NCBI GenBank assembly: GCA_963669265.1
Contig: OY769916.1
Coordinates: 2,976,001 to 3,040,000, forward strand
Length of the DNA: 64,000 nucleotides
Direction of reading: 5' to 3'
DNA from: SZUA-547 sp963669265
Lineage (GTDB): Bacteria > Pseudomonadota > Alphaproteobacteria > Rhodobacterales > Rhodobacteraceae
A model generated the notes under the pieces. The model searched no databases. It was not told the origin of the DNA and saw only the letters and a list, made by a program, of their open reading frames with translations. Below, piece by piece: positions 16,736-25,179 of the stretch (position 1 is its first letter; each line of letters starts with the position of its first letter). Both the position numbers and the translations under genes were made by a program.

Positions 16736-17268
16736 GGCAGCACCTCCGTCGTCCCGACCGGGATCTCGACGTCGGCGAATGCGGGGTAGACCTCGCGCAG
16801 GATCAGCAGTTGCTGCTGTCGCTCCACGCGCATCAGATACCACGCGCCCGAATCCAACAGCGCCAGCGTCTCAGAGGTCGTGCGCACGCTGCCAAGATCC
16901 GGCATAGTCATCGTCGTCTCAGTCGGAATCAGGGCGTAAGGCGTGCCGTCGCTGGTCTCGAGATAGCGCGCGCTCGCCATCTCGACCTTGAAATCGTCAA
17001 GCGACACCGCGCCCATCGCTTCCCGAATCTGGACTTCCGCCTGAGCCACCACCTCATCGGCGGTCACACCCGCCTGCTCAGCGATAAACGCGTAGATCCG
17101 CGGCGGCGTCGCCTTGAGCGTGCTCCCAAAATCGCCCGAGGCCACGCTCGTTTTGAACGCGTCGACCCGTTCGGCGAGGGCGGCTTTCTCGTCCGCCGTC
17201 AACTCCCGCGCGGCGGCCGGAGCGGCGAGCGTGGCGATAAGCGTGAAGGCTGTAAGGATTCGAAACAT
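16732..17268 (-). CDS. secreted protein of unknown function
   Basis: A 178-residue protein with a good signal peptide (MFRILTAFTLIATLAAPAAARE, cut probably after the AAA/AR junction). The mature protein is acidic, without cysteines, and alternates helix and strand; it ends in a region (LLDSGAWYLMRVERQQQLLILREVYP) that resembles the DUF1134/NTF2-like style but was not matched to any family. The ATG at 17268 follows AGGAGA. It lies 33 bases after the acyl-CoA dehydrogenase gene and overlaps the GST start by GTGA. Function unknown. Confidence 0.7.
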   Translation of the reverse strand: MFRILTAFTLIATLAAPAAARELTADEKAALAERVDAFKTSVASGDFGSTLKATPPRIYAFIAEQAGVTADEVVAQAEVQIREAMGAVSLDDFKVEMASARYLETSDGTPYALIPTETTMTMPDLGSVRTTSETLALLDSGAWYLMRVERQQQLLILREVYPAFADVEIPVGTTEVLP

Positions 17269-17301
17269 GGGTATCTCCTGAAACATCGGATCGCCGGAAC
17301 T

Positions 17302-19092
17302 CTAGAACGCCTCGGCGTCCAGCGACATCACAGGATCGGCGCCGGACTGAATGCGCGTCAGGCGCAGGCCGGTCTCGGGCAGCAAACGCTGCATGTAATA
17401 GCGCCCGGTCGTCAGCTTGTTCTCATAGAACTCCGCGTCGCCCGTTCCGGCCTCCAGCGCGGCGCGGGCCTCCTTCGCCATTTTGGCCCAGGACAGGCCA
17501 AGGCAAACATGGCCGAAAAGATGCAGGAAATCGACTGACCCCGCGAGCGCGGCGTTGGGGTTCTTCACCCCCTCGGCCATGAAATACATGCCTGCCGCCT
17601 GAAGGTCCTTGGAGGCCGCTTTCAGCGGATCGAGAAATTCCGCCTTCAGCGTCTCGTCGCCCTCATTCTCCTTGAGGAAAGATTTGACGATCTCGAAGAA
17701 TCCCATGATCGCGGCGCCGCCGCGCTTCGGCAGTTTGCGCCCAACCAGATCCAGCGCCTGAACGCCGTTGGCGCCTTCGTAGATCATCGCGATGCGGGAA
17801 TCGCGGACGAACTGGCTGACGCCGGTCTCTTCGATATAGCCATGTCCGCCAAAGACCTGCTGGGCCTGCACCGCGCTTTCGAAACCCTTGTCGGTCAGGA
17901 ACCCTTTGAGCACGGGGATCAGAAGGGCGATCAGAGCTTTCGCCTCTTTACGCTTCTCTTCGTCGACATGGTGCTTTCCGGCGTCGAGGATGGAGCAGCT
18001 CCAGTAGAGGAACATCCGCGCGCCTTCGATGAACGCCTTCTGGTCCATCAGCATCCGGCGCACATCCGGGTGCACGATCAGCGGATCGGCTGGGTCGTCC
18101 GGATTGGCGGCGCCGGTGATCGCGCGGCCCTGCAAGCGCTCGCGGGCGTACTCCACCGAAGCCTGATAAGCGGCGCTCGCCTGGCTGAGGCCCTGCATTC
18201 CAACCAGCAGCCGCGCCTCGTTCATCATCGTGAACATCGCCTTCAGGCCGTCATGTTCCTCGCCCACCAGGAACCCGGTCGCGCCGTCATAGTTCATCAC
18301 GCAGGTGGCGTTGCCGTGGATGCCCATCTTTTCTTCGATCTTGCCGCATTCCAATGCGTTGCGGTCGCCAAGCGATCCATCCGCGTTGGGCAGGAATTTC
18401 GGCACCACGAACAGCGAGATGCCTTTGACGCCTTCCGGCGCGTCCGGCAGCCGGGCCAGCACCAGATGGACGATATTCTCGGCCAGATCGTGTTCGCCGG
18501 AGGAGATGAAGATCTTCTGCCCGGTGATGTTAAAGGCGCCGTCGCTCGCCGGTTCGGCCTTGGTGCGCATCAGCGCGAGGTCGGTGCCGCAATGGGGTTC
18601 GGTCAGGTTCATCGTGCCCATCCACTCGCCAGAAACCAGCTTGGGCAGATAGGTCTGTTTGAGGTCGTCGGATCCATGCGCGTGGATCGCCGAATAGGTC
18701 CCGTGCGTCAGGCCCGGATACATCATCAGCGCCATATTGGCGGAGGATTTCATCAGCCCAACGGCGAGGCCGATCACCGTGGGCATGCCCTGTCCGCCGT
18801 AATTCGGGTCGCATTCCAGCGCGGGCCAACCGCCGTCGCGCATCAGGTCGATGGCGTCCCGGAACCCGTCCGGCGCGCGCACCACGCCGTTCTCCAGCAC
18901 GCAGCCTGCGTCGCCTGTCATATTGAGCGGCGCCAGAACTTCCGATGCGATCTTGCCGGCTTCCTCCAGAACGGCGCCGGTGAAGTCCGGCGTCAGCTCG
19001 TCATATCCCGCGATCTCGGGCTGCTGATCGATTTTCAGCACCTCGTGCAGGATGAAGGCGTAGTCGCGAAGCGGGGGAGTGTAGTTGGGCAT
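17302..19092 (-). CDS. acyl-CoA dehydrogenase with C-terminal extension (FadE/DmdC-like)
   Basis: A 596-residue flavoprotein, longer than the 380-residue classical acyl-CoA dehydrogenases because of the added C-terminal domain seen in the FadE12/DmdC-type branch. Signature segments are NLTEPHCGTDLALMRTKA, the FAD-binding loop GQKIFISSGEHD and QQVFGGHGYIEETG. The catalytic glutamate lies in IAMIYEGANGVQALDL. It performs the first oxidation of acyl-CoA; the branch also contains 3-methylmercaptopropionyl-CoA dehydrogenase (DmdC), so a role in DMSP demethylation is possible in a marine strain. First enzyme gene after merR, and probably the operon promoter's main product. Confidence 0.88.
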   Translation of the reverse strand: MPNYTPPLRDYAFILHEVLKIDQQPEIAGYDELTPDFTGAVLEEAGKIASEVLAPLNMTGDAGCVLENGVVRAPDGFRDAIDLMRDGGWPALECDPNYGGQGMPTVIGLAVGLMKSSANMALMMYPGLTHGTYSAIHAHGSDDLKQTYLPKLVSGEWMGTMNLTEPHCGTDLALMRTKAEPASDGAFNITGQKIFISSGEHDLAENIVHLVLARLPDAPEGVKGISLFVVPKFLPNADGSLGDRNALECGKIEEKMGIHGNATCVMNYDGATGFLVGEEHDGLKAMFTMMNEARLLVGMQGLSQASAAYQASVEYARERLQGRAITGAANPDDPADPLIVHPDVRRMLMDQKAFIEGARMFLYWSCSILDAGKHHVDEEKRKEAKALIALLIPVLKGFLTDKGFESAVQAQQVFGGHGYIEETGVSQFVRDSRIAMIYEGANGVQALDLVGRKLPKRGGAAIMGFFEIVKSFLKENEGDETLKAEFLDPLKAASKDLQAAGMYFMAEGVKNPNAALAGSVDFLHLFGHVCLGLSWAKMAKEARAALEAGTGDAEFYENKLTTGRYYMQRLLPETGLRLTRIQSGADPVMSLDAEAF

Positions 19093-19126
19093 AGACGGGT
19101 CCCTTTCTGGTTTCGCGTTTCTGGGT

Positions 19127-19510
19127 TCAGGCCGGGGTCTTCAACGTTTCCGAGACCTGGCGCATCTGGGCTTCAAGCTCTTCGATCGCTTCGTCCAACT
19201 CCACGCGTTGGCGCTTCATCACGGCGAGGCGCACCTCGGCGCGCTCCAAAGCGGCGGACAGCTGCGTGCGTTGCGAATCGTCGGTGTCGTAAAGGTCCAG
19301 CAGCTCTTTGATCTCGGCCAGCGAGAAACCAAAGCGCTTGCCCCTGAGGATCAGCTTGAGACGCGCGCGGTCGCGCGGCGGGAACAGCCGATGCTGACCC
19401 TTTCGGATCGGAGCGAGCAGATCTTTCGATTCATAGAACCGAAGCGAGCGTGGGGTGACCTCGAAGGCGGCGCACATTTGCTGGATGGTCCACAACTCTT
19501 GCTCAGACAT
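19127..19510 (-). CDS. MerR-family transcriptional regulator (LiuR-like)
   Basis: A 127-residue regulator with an N-terminal winged helix (TIQQMCAAFEVTPRSLRFYESKDLLAP) and a long coiled-coil dimerisation helix (ERAEVRLAVMKRQRVELDEAIEELEAQM). It lacks metal-binding cysteines in the C-terminus, so it is not a metal sensor. It resembles the LiuR/SkgA-like MerR regulators that control branched-chain and fatty-acid catabolism. It is the first gene of the acyl-CoA dehydrogenase operon (34 bases apart), and a palindrome just upstream (19541-19562) is its likely own operator. Confidence 0.85.
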   Translation of the reverse strand: MSEQELWTIQQMCAAFEVTPRSLRFYESKDLLAPIRKGQHRLFPPRDRARLKLILRGKRFGFSLAEIKELLDLYDTDDSQRTQLSAALERAEVRLAVMKRQRVELDEAIEELEAQMRQVSETLKTPA

Positions 19511-19540
19511 CGGTCGCCTCCTGTTCGCAAACAGATATAG

Positions 19541-19562
19541 TTGACCTTAACGTTAGCGGCAA
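19541..19562. promoter_or_regulatory. MerR-type palindromic operator
   Basis: An imperfect 22-bp inverted repeat, TTGACCTTAAC followed by GTTAGCGGCAA, with 8 of 11 bases symmetric. It lies 31 bases upstream of the merR start, where a MerR protein would overlap its own promoter. The sequence resembles the TTGAC(G)TTNACGTNAACGTCAA type of site reported for LiuR. It may also influence the divergent thioesterase genes. Confidence 0.5.
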
Positions 19563-19675
19563 CTAATCCAAACAAAAACGTGACCGATCTGCGAGATCGG
19601 CGATCAAGGCGAGTGGCGCAGCCCTGCGTCTGGCGATAAGGACGGGGAAGATCACCGCGCGAACCGAGAGACCCT

Positions 19676-20167
19676 ATGCCCGCAGAGACGCCAGCCGACT
19701 TCACAGCGATCATGACCCGGGCGGATGGCGACGACGCCACGGACGCGCCGGGCCTTCCGCTGAACGGTCTGCCCCACGCGAAAGAGATCGGCCTGCGGCT
19801 GATCTCAGCGTCGGAGGGCGTCGCGCGGCTGATGGTTCCCTATAGCGAACGCCTGATCGGGGATCCGGCGACCGGCGTTCTGCATGGCGGCGTGATCACG
19901 ACGCTGCTGGACACGAGTTGCGGGACGGCGGTCATGTGCGCGAAGGAAAATCCGATCTCGACCGCGACGCTCGATCTGAGGGTCGACTATCTGCGCAGCG
20001 CCGAGGCGGGATGCGCGGTTTTCGCCGAGGCGGAATGCTATCGGGTGGCGCGCTCCATCGCGTTCGTGCGCGCCGTCGCTTTCGAGGCGGACAAGGCCGA
20101 CCCCGTGGCGACCGCCGCGGGCGCGTTCATGGTTACGCGCAGACCCGGCGCGGCGGAGGGCGCATGA
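19676..20167 (+). CDS. PaaI-family hotdog thioesterase, copy 1
   Basis: A 163-residue single hotdog-fold acyl-CoA thioesterase of the PaaI type. The active-site segment is TGVLHGGVITTLLDTSCGTAV, with the HGG turn and the Asp on the hotdog helix, followed by TLDLRVDYLRSA. PaaI enzymes hydrolyse acyl- or aryl-CoA thioesters. The gene is divergent from merR across a region that contains the MerR palindrome. It ends in an ATGA overlap with a second, related gene, so the two proteins may form a heteromer. Confidence 0.85.
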   Translation: MPAETPADFTAIMTRADGDDATDAPGLPLNGLPHAKEIGLRLISASEGVARLMVPYSERLIGDPATGVLHGGVITTLLDTSCGTAVMCAKENPISTATLDLRVDYLRSAEAGCAVFAEAECYRVARSIAFVRAVAFEADKADPVATAAGAFMVTRRPGAAEGA

Positions 20168-20667
20168 TGGCGCCGCCGGAGCCGATGCAGGCGATCAAGG
20201 CCCGCCGGGACGCCGCGCTCGCCCGGCTGGTCGGCAGTTCGCCTTATCACCAGTTCTTGGGCGTCCAGTTCGATCGGCTGGGGGATGAGTTGACCGCCCG
20301 GCTGCCCTATGACGACAAACTGATCGGCAATCCGCTGGTGCCGGCCTTGCACGGCGGCGCGACCGGCGCGTTCATGGAGATCGCCGCCGTCGTACAGCTA
20401 TCTTGGGGCATGGTCTGGGAGTCGATGGAGGCGGGCGGCGACAGCGCCGCGCGGATCGCGGCGGGGGATTTCCCGCCAATGCCCAAGACGATCGACTTCA
20501 GCATCGACTACCTGCGATCCGGCAAGCCGCGCGACGCCTACGCCCGCGCCGTCGTCTCAAAACGCGGTCGTCGGGTGGCCAATGTGCGGGTGGAGGCGTG
20601 GCAGGATGAGCGTCAGCGCCCGTTCGCCGCCGCGCACGGCCATTTCATGATGCCGGACCTGGCATGA
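20164..20667 (+). CDS. PaaI-family hotdog thioesterase, copy 2
   Basis: A 167-residue hotdog-fold protein coupled to copy 1 by an ATGATGG overlap (ATG at 20164 or 20167). It keeps the HGG turn in PALHGGATGAFMEIAAVVQL but has Glu in place of Asp on the hotdog helix, and DFSIDYLRSGKPRDAYA near the end. Tandem thioesterases of this sort usually form mixed tetramers; that is an inference here. Confidence 0.82.
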   Translation: MMAPPEPMQAIKARRDAALARLVGSSPYHQFLGVQFDRLGDELTARLPYDDKLIGNPLVPALHGGATGAFMEIAAVVQLSWGMVWESMEAGGDSAARIAAGDFPPMPKTIDFSIDYLRSGKPRDAYARAVVSKRGRRVANVRVEAWQDERQRPFAAAHGHFMMPDLA

Positions 20668-20695
20668 GCGCGCGGTTCTCTTATTGGTCCCAGCG

Positions 20696-22063
20696 ATGAG
20701 CATCGGATCAGAGACGCGGCCGGTGAACGCGCCGACCGATCCGCGCCGCGCGCAACTGACCGCGGCGCGCGTTTTGGCGATCGCCATCCCAGTCGTACTC
20801 TCGAACGCGACCGTGCCGATCCAGGGCGCGGTCGACACCGCCGTAATCGGGCGGATCGGGTCGGAAGTCTATCTCGCCGCCGTGGGGCTGGGGGCTGAGA
20901 TCTTCGCGCTGCTCTTTGTCAGCTTCAATTTCCTACAGATCGGCGCCTCGGGCCTCTCCGCACAGGCGCTGGGCGCAGGCGACCAGAAGGGCGTGATCGA
21001 TGTGCTGGCGCGCGCTCTGTTGATAGCGCTGGGCATCGCCGCTCTCCTTATCCTGGCGCAGACGCCACTGCTCTGGGCTGGCCTCGCGATATTCGAAGGC
21101 AGCGCAGAGGCCGAACGGCTGGCCGGGGTCTATTTCAACATCCGAATCTGGGGCGCGCCGGCGGAGCTGGCGAATTACGCCTTCGTCGGCTGGTTCGCGG
21201 GGCAGGCGATGACCCGCCGCCTGTTCCAGCATCAGGTGGTGCTGGCCGCGACCAATGTCAGTTTGAACATCCTCTTTGTGCTGGGGCTCGGCTACGATGT
21301 CGACGGCGTAGCGACAGCGACGGTGATCGCCTCTTACGCAGGGCTCGGCTATGGCTTCTGGTTGGTGCGGGGCCGGGTCGCGCAGATCATGCCAGAGGGT
21401 TGGCGTTTTCGCCGCGCGCGCGTGCTGGATCCGGCCAAGCTGTTGCGGGTGATGGCGCTCAGCCGGGATATATTTGTACGCACCGCACTGCTGGTGGGCG
21501 CATTCGCCTGGATGACCCGGCAGGGATCGGTGCAGGGCGATCTGGTGCTGGCCGCGAATGTAGTGCTCTGGCAGTTCTTCATGATCTCCGCCCATGCGCT
21601 GGACGGGTTCGCGATCGCGGCGGAGACGCTGGTAGGGCAGGCCAAGGGCGCGCGCGACCGGTTGGGCCTGCGCCGGGCGGCGGTGCTGACCAGCATCATG
21701 GCGACAGCGCTGTCGGCGGCATTTTCCTTGATCCTTGTGCTCTTGTCCGGCCCGATCATCGACATGTTCACCACGGTGGAGGAAGTGCGCCAGACCGCGC
21801 GCGTCTATGCGCTCTGGGCGGCGCTGACCCCACTGGTGGGCGTGGCCGCGTTCCAGCTCGACGGCATTTTCATCGGCGCGACCGGTTCGGTGGCGATGCG
21901 CAACGCGATGCTGATCTCCGCCGCGATCTATTTCCCGATCAGCCTGCTGTTGGCGGATCTTTTCGGCAATCACGGCGTCTGGGCGGCGATCTTCGTGTTC
22001 CTGATCGTTCGGGCGGCGACCCTGTTGGCGCTTTATCCGGCGCTGGAGCGCAAGGCGGCCTAG
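20696..22063 (+). CDS. MATE-family efflux transporter (DinF-like)
   Basis: A 455-residue inner-membrane antiporter with twelve hydrophobic helices arranged as two six-helix halves (about 25-225 and 240-450). The start of helix 1 (AIPVVLSNATVPIQGAVDTAVIG) and the later PVVGVAAFQLDGIFIGATG-type segment are diagnostic of MATE/DinF exporters driven by sodium or protons. The ATG at 20696 is 28 bases after the thioesterase stop. It overlaps the convergent ArsC gene by 4 bases. The substrate is unknown. Confidence 0.88.
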   Translation: MSIGSETRPVNAPTDPRRAQLTAARVLAIAIPVVLSNATVPIQGAVDTAVIGRIGSEVYLAAVGLGAEIFALLFVSFNFLQIGASGLSAQALGAGDQKGVIDVLARALLIALGIAALLILAQTPLLWAGLAIFEGSAEAERLAGVYFNIRIWGAPAELANYAFVGWFAGQAMTRRLFQHQVVLAATNVSLNILFVLGLGYDVDGVATATVIASYAGLGYGFWLVRGRVAQIMPEGWRFRRARVLDPAKLLRVMALSRDIFVRTALLVGAFAWMTRQGSVQGDLVLAANVVLWQFFMISAHALDGFAIAAETLVGQAKGARDRLGLRRAAVLTSIMATALSAAFSLILVLLSGPIIDMFTTVEEVRQTARVYALWAALTPLVGVAAFQLDGIFIGATGSVAMRNAMLISAAIYFPISLLLADLFGNHGVWAAIFVFLIVRAATLLALYPALERKAA

Positions 22064-22401
22064 AGGATCTCCAGCACCGCCTCTGGCGGGCGCCCCAGCG
22101 CGGCCTTGTCGCCCTTTACCACGATCGGACGCTCGATCAGGATCGGGTTGGCGACCATCGCGGCGATCAGCGCGTCGTTGCCAGACTCGCGGGTGAGGCC
22201 CAGCTCTTTGAACACCTTCTCTCCCTTGCGCACGATGTCGATCGCGCCAAGGCCCAGCTTGGCGAGCAAGTCTCGGATCTCGGTCTCCGTCGGGGAGGAC
22301 TTCAGATACTCGACCACCTCTGGCTCGACACCGTTTTCCTGCAGCAGCGCGAGGGTCTGGCGGGACTTCGAACAGCGGGGGTTGTGATAGATGCGGACCA
22401 T
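22060..22401 (-). CDS. arsC: arsenate reductase (glutaredoxin) / ArsC-Spx family protein
   Basis: A 113-residue ArsC-fold protein. Cys10 in HNPRCSKSRQ is the redox-active cysteine, and ILIERPIVVKGDKAALGRPPE carries the arginines that bind arsenate. Length and motifs match glutaredoxin-linked arsenate reductases. No ars operon (arsR, arsB) surrounds it, so a housekeeping ArsC-like or YfgD-type role is possible. It is convergent with the MATE exporter. Confidence 0.85.
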   Translation of the reverse strand: MVRIYHNPRCSKSRQTLALLQENGVEPEVVEYLKSSPTETEIRDLLAKLGLGAIDIVRKGEKVFKELGLTRESGNDALIAAMVANPILIERPIVVKGDKAALGRPPEAVLEIL

Positions 22402-22505
22402 GTCGTCCTCCTGAACCGGACACTCGTCGTCGATCTCGCCTCCAGAACGACGGGCAGACTCTTAGAGAGTCTGCGCGTGAAGCGCCAGATGAGCGCGCTC
22501 ACGCG

Positions 22506-22736
22506 TCAGTCAGGAAATTTGCGGTTCAGCATCAGAAGGAAGCGATAGAGCAGGTGCGCCACTGCGAAGATCACGCCCGCGAGAAACGAACCCTCAGCGA
22601 AATACGCGATATGCGCCCGGTCCAGAAAATGCCCCAACGACCGTCCCGAATAGGTCTCCGCCGACAGTTGATAGAACGTCAGGGCGCACCACAACACCGC
22701 TCCCAACGTGGCCCAGTTCAAGGTTTTGACAACCAT
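22506..22736 (-). CDS. small two-helix membrane protein
   Basis: A 76-residue open frame with two hydrophobic stretches (about residues 8-25 and 48-69) joined by a short loop (YSGRSLGHFLDRAHIAYFAEGS). GGGAG lies 8 bases before the ATG and codon use is normal for the window, so it is probably a real gene. It belongs to no family I recognise and stands alone between arsC and pyrD. Confidence 0.55.
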   Translation of the reverse strand: MVVKTLNWATLGAVLWCALTFYQLSAETYSGRSLGHFLDRAHIAYFAEGSFLAGVIFAVAHLLYRFLLMLNRKFPD

Positions 22737-22906
22737 AAGACGCGCTCCCGGCTTTCAGGTCATATCTTCCAATGCATCCGAACCATGTTGGCGAGATGGA
22801 AGAGGATTTCTTGTGGATCCACGCCAATAGACTGTGATCCAGCGCCTTTGCGCAGCGGTGATCGTCTAATTGTCGGGAGGCGGCGAGTGCGACGAGCTTC
22901 GGCGGC

Positions 22907-23989
22907 TCAGATCGGAATGTCGGCGCCGACGGCGTCGGCGACCGAAGCGAAACCGTCACGTTTCAGCAGCATGGCGAGGTCTTCGGCGATGCGCGCGCCC
23001 AGCGAAGGACCCTCATAGATCATAGCGGTGTAGAGCTGCACCAGAGACGCCCCGGCGCGGATCTTGGCATAGGCCTGCTCGGCCGAGCCGACGCCGCCAA
23101 CACCGACCAGAGGGAGCGAGCCGCCGGTCAGGCGGCGAAGCTGGCCCAGCACCTCGGTCGAGCGCTGGAACACCGGGGCGCCGGAAAGCCCGCCGGCCTC
23201 GCTTGCACGCGCGCTTTTCAGACCGTCGCGCGACAGGGTCGTGTTGGTGGCGATGATCCCGTCGACGCCGCGCGCCTGCGCGACCTCCGCCACATCCGCG
23301 AGTTCCGCTTCCGTAAGGTCGGGCGCGATCTTCAGCAGCACCGGCGACGCCGTCCCGGTCTCCGCAATCAGCGTATCCCGCGTTCCGACGCAGCGGGTTA
23401 GCAACGCGTCCAGCGCGGCTTTGCCCTGCAGGTCGCGCAGTTTTTCGGTGTTGGGAGAAGAGATGTTGATGGTCATCGCGTCCACCAGCCCCCAGAGTCC
23501 GCGCATGACCGTCACATAGTCCTCGGCGCGATCCTCCGAGTCCTTGTTGGCGCCCAGATTGGCCCAGACGACGCCCGGCCGGTCCCGCCGGCGCCGCAGC
23601 CGCGCCGCGATCGCCTCCAGCCCGTCATTGTTGAAACCGAACCGGTTTATCGCGGCCCGATCCTCGGTCAGCCGAAACAGGCGCGGTCGCGGATTTCCCG
23701 GCTGTGGGCGCGGCGTGACGGCGCCGATTTCTACAAAGCCGAACCCGCGGGCGAGCATAGCGTCCGGCGCCTCGGCGTTCTTGTCGAATCCCGCCGCCAC
23801 GCCGATCGGATTGGGGACGGAGAGGCCGAGCGCCTCCACCTGCAACACCTTATCGGAGAATATCGCGACGCCGGGCGCGACGCCGGTCTTCAGCGCCTTG
23901 ATCGCTAGTCCGTGTGCGGTCTCAGGGTCCAGCGACCGCAGCGCCGCCATGCCGAGGGATTCGAGCGGGCTCTTGCCGGCCCTGCTCAC
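22907..23989 (-). CDS. pyrD: dihydroorotate dehydrogenase, class 2
   Basis: A 360-residue FMN enzyme that oxidises dihydroorotate to orotate with ubiquinone, at the inner membrane, in pyrimidine synthesis. The N-terminal amphipathic helix (residues 1-35) that dips into the membrane and the GFGFVEIGAVTPRPQPGNPRPRLFRL region mark class 2. The catalytic serine lies in TINISSPNTEKLRDLQG, and the FMN-binding GVGGVGSAEQAYAKIRAGASLVQLYT segment is intact. The start is a GTG at 23989 overlapping the DUF952 stop (GTGA). It is co-transcribed with the DUF952 gene, a common alphaproteobacterial arrangement. Confidence 0.93.
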   Translation of the reverse strand: MSRAGKSPLESLGMAALRSLDPETAHGLAIKALKTGVAPGVAIFSDKVLQVEALGLSVPNPIGVAAGFDKNAEAPDAMLARGFGFVEIGAVTPRPQPGNPRPRLFRLTEDRAAINRFGFNNDGLEAIAARLRRRRDRPGVVWANLGANKDSEDRAEDYVTVMRGLWGLVDAMTINISSPNTEKLRDLQGKAALDALLTRCVGTRDTLIAETGTASPVLLKIAPDLTEAELADVAEVAQARGVDGIIATNTTLSRDGLKSARASEAGGLSGAPVFQRSTEVLGQLRRLTGGSLPLVGVGGVGSAEQAYAKIRAGASLVQLYTAMIYEGPSLGARIAEDLAMLLKRDGFASVADAVGADIPI

Positions 23990-24330
23990 ACCGGGGCCTC
24001 GCCCGGAAAGACATGCCGGCCGTTGGGGCCGACGCGCAGCAGTTTCGCCCAAGAGACGTCATCAATGAACAGTTTGCGGTAGAGATGCGGGAAGAGGTCG
24101 CCGCCGCGAGAAACCTCCCATCTCAACCCGTCATGCAGGATGTCCTCATCAATCGCGACCACGACCAGCCCCGTCTGTCCGGCGAAATGCTTCGCCGCCG
24201 TCTCCGGCGCCTGCTTGGCGGTCGAGAGATGAATGAACCCGTCCTGCAGGTCCACCGGCGCGCCGTCGAACTCCGACTCCAGCTCGAATTGCGCCCATTG
24301 TTCCGCGGTGAGTATTTTGTAGACCAGCAT
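23986..24330 (-). CDS. DUF952-family protein
   Basis: A 114-residue protein of the DUF952 family (glutathione S-transferase-like in some annotations). The diagnostic segments DGFIHLSTAKQAPETAAKHF and FPHLYRKLFIDDV are clear. The function is unknown. The ATG at 24330 gives the usual start MLVYKILTAEQW; the frame extends upstream without family similarity. Coupled to pyrD by GTGA. Confidence 0.8.
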   Translation of the reverse strand: MLVYKILTAEQWAQFELESEFDGAPVDLQDGFIHLSTAKQAPETAAKHFAGQTGLVVVAIDEDILHDGLRWEVSRGGDLFPHLYRKLFIDDVSWAKLLRVGPNGRHVFPGEAPV

Positions 24331-24459
24331 GGCCGCCTTCTGCCCCGGCGACGGGACAAGGTCAACGGGGCGAAGCCGACGCTGCGCTGCATCATGACAC
24401 GCCATCACATCCGGTTCAGAGGGTGTTTCAGCGCCGCGCGTTGCGCCCATTTAGAATGC

Positions 24460-25155
24460 ATGACCGCAATTGATGTACAAACCGAACATTTCGAGAGGGC
24501 CAGGCCTACACCAAGCTGGAAAGCCTTCCCCACCTACACTAAGGCGGAGCGCTACGCCGACGCCAAGCTGCATATCTTTGCGCTGACACTGGCGCTGGCG
24601 GCCACGCCGGTGATGCTGTCCCGCGCCGTCGAGGTCGACAAGCCCTACGCCGTCGCCGCCTCGATGGTCTATCTGATTTCGCTTCTGTCGATGCTGTCCG
24701 CCTCAGCCGCCTACAATATGACCGGACCCAGTCGCTTGAAGGACCGGCTGCGCCGCTTCGACCACTCGGCGATCTTCGTGAAAATCGCAGGCGGATATAC
24801 CCCGCTTTGCATTCTGGTGATCGGCGGCTCGCACGGTCTGATCCTGCTGAGCGCGGTCTGGACCGTCGGCGCCGTCGGCGTCTGGCTGAAAATGCGCGCG
24901 CCCCAGAAGATGGAGGCGCTTTCCGTCCCGATCTATGTCGCGCTCGGCTGGGCGATCCTCTTTTGCGCCCGCGTGCTGTTCGACACGGCGTCGGCCGATC
25001 AACTGACGCTGCTGGCGGCGGGCGGTGTCGCCTATTCGGTGGGCGTCATCTTCCACCTCTGGGAATCGCTGCCCTATCAGAACGTGATCTGGCATCTCTT
25101 CGTTTTCACCGGATCGGGCTTCATCTTCGCCGCGAACTTCACCGCGCTGGGCTGA
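24460..25155 (+). CDS. hemolysin III / PAQR-family membrane protein
   Basis: A 231-residue polytopic membrane protein with about seven helices. Conserved pieces of the HlyIII/PAQR family are present: SASAAYNM (in place of the SxxYH seen in many members), FDHSAIFVKIAGGYTPL, and the late HLWESLPYQNVIWHLFVFTGSG with two histidines of the putative metal site. Some PAQR receptors act as ceramidases; the bacterial role is not known. The ATG at 24460 has only a weak ribosome site. It is divergent from DUF952 and followed by convergent ecm. Confidence 0.8.
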   Translation: MTAIDVQTEHFERARPTPSWKAFPTYTKAERYADAKLHIFALTLALAATPVMLSRAVEVDKPYAVAASMVYLISLLSMLSASAAYNMTGPSRLKDRLRRFDHSAIFVKIAGGYTPLCILVIGGSHGLILLSAVWTVGAVGVWLKMRAPQKMEALSVPIYVALGWAILFCARVLFDTASADQLTLLAAGGVAYSVGVIFHLWESLPYQNVIWHLFVFTGSGFIFAANFTALG

Positions 25156-25179
25156 CCCGCCCGAGGGTATAGCGGCGGC

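Noticed and set aside
16736..16843. Extended N-terminus of the GST gene
   Set aside because: It overlaps the upstream secreted-protein gene; the GTGA overlap and family start at 16735 are better supported.
17842..19311. 489-codon plus-strand open frame across the acyl-CoA dehydrogenase and merR genes
   Set aside because: It is an antisense shadow of two well-supported minus-strand genes and has no family similarity.
20933..22423. 496-codon minus-strand open frame opposite the MATE gene
   Set aside because: It is low-complexity antisense of the transporter; the plus strand has the membrane-helix pattern and the convergent arsC start.
22506..22736. Possible toxin or antitoxin role of the small two-helix protein
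   Set aside because: It stands alone without a partner gene and has no family match, so no such function is claimed.
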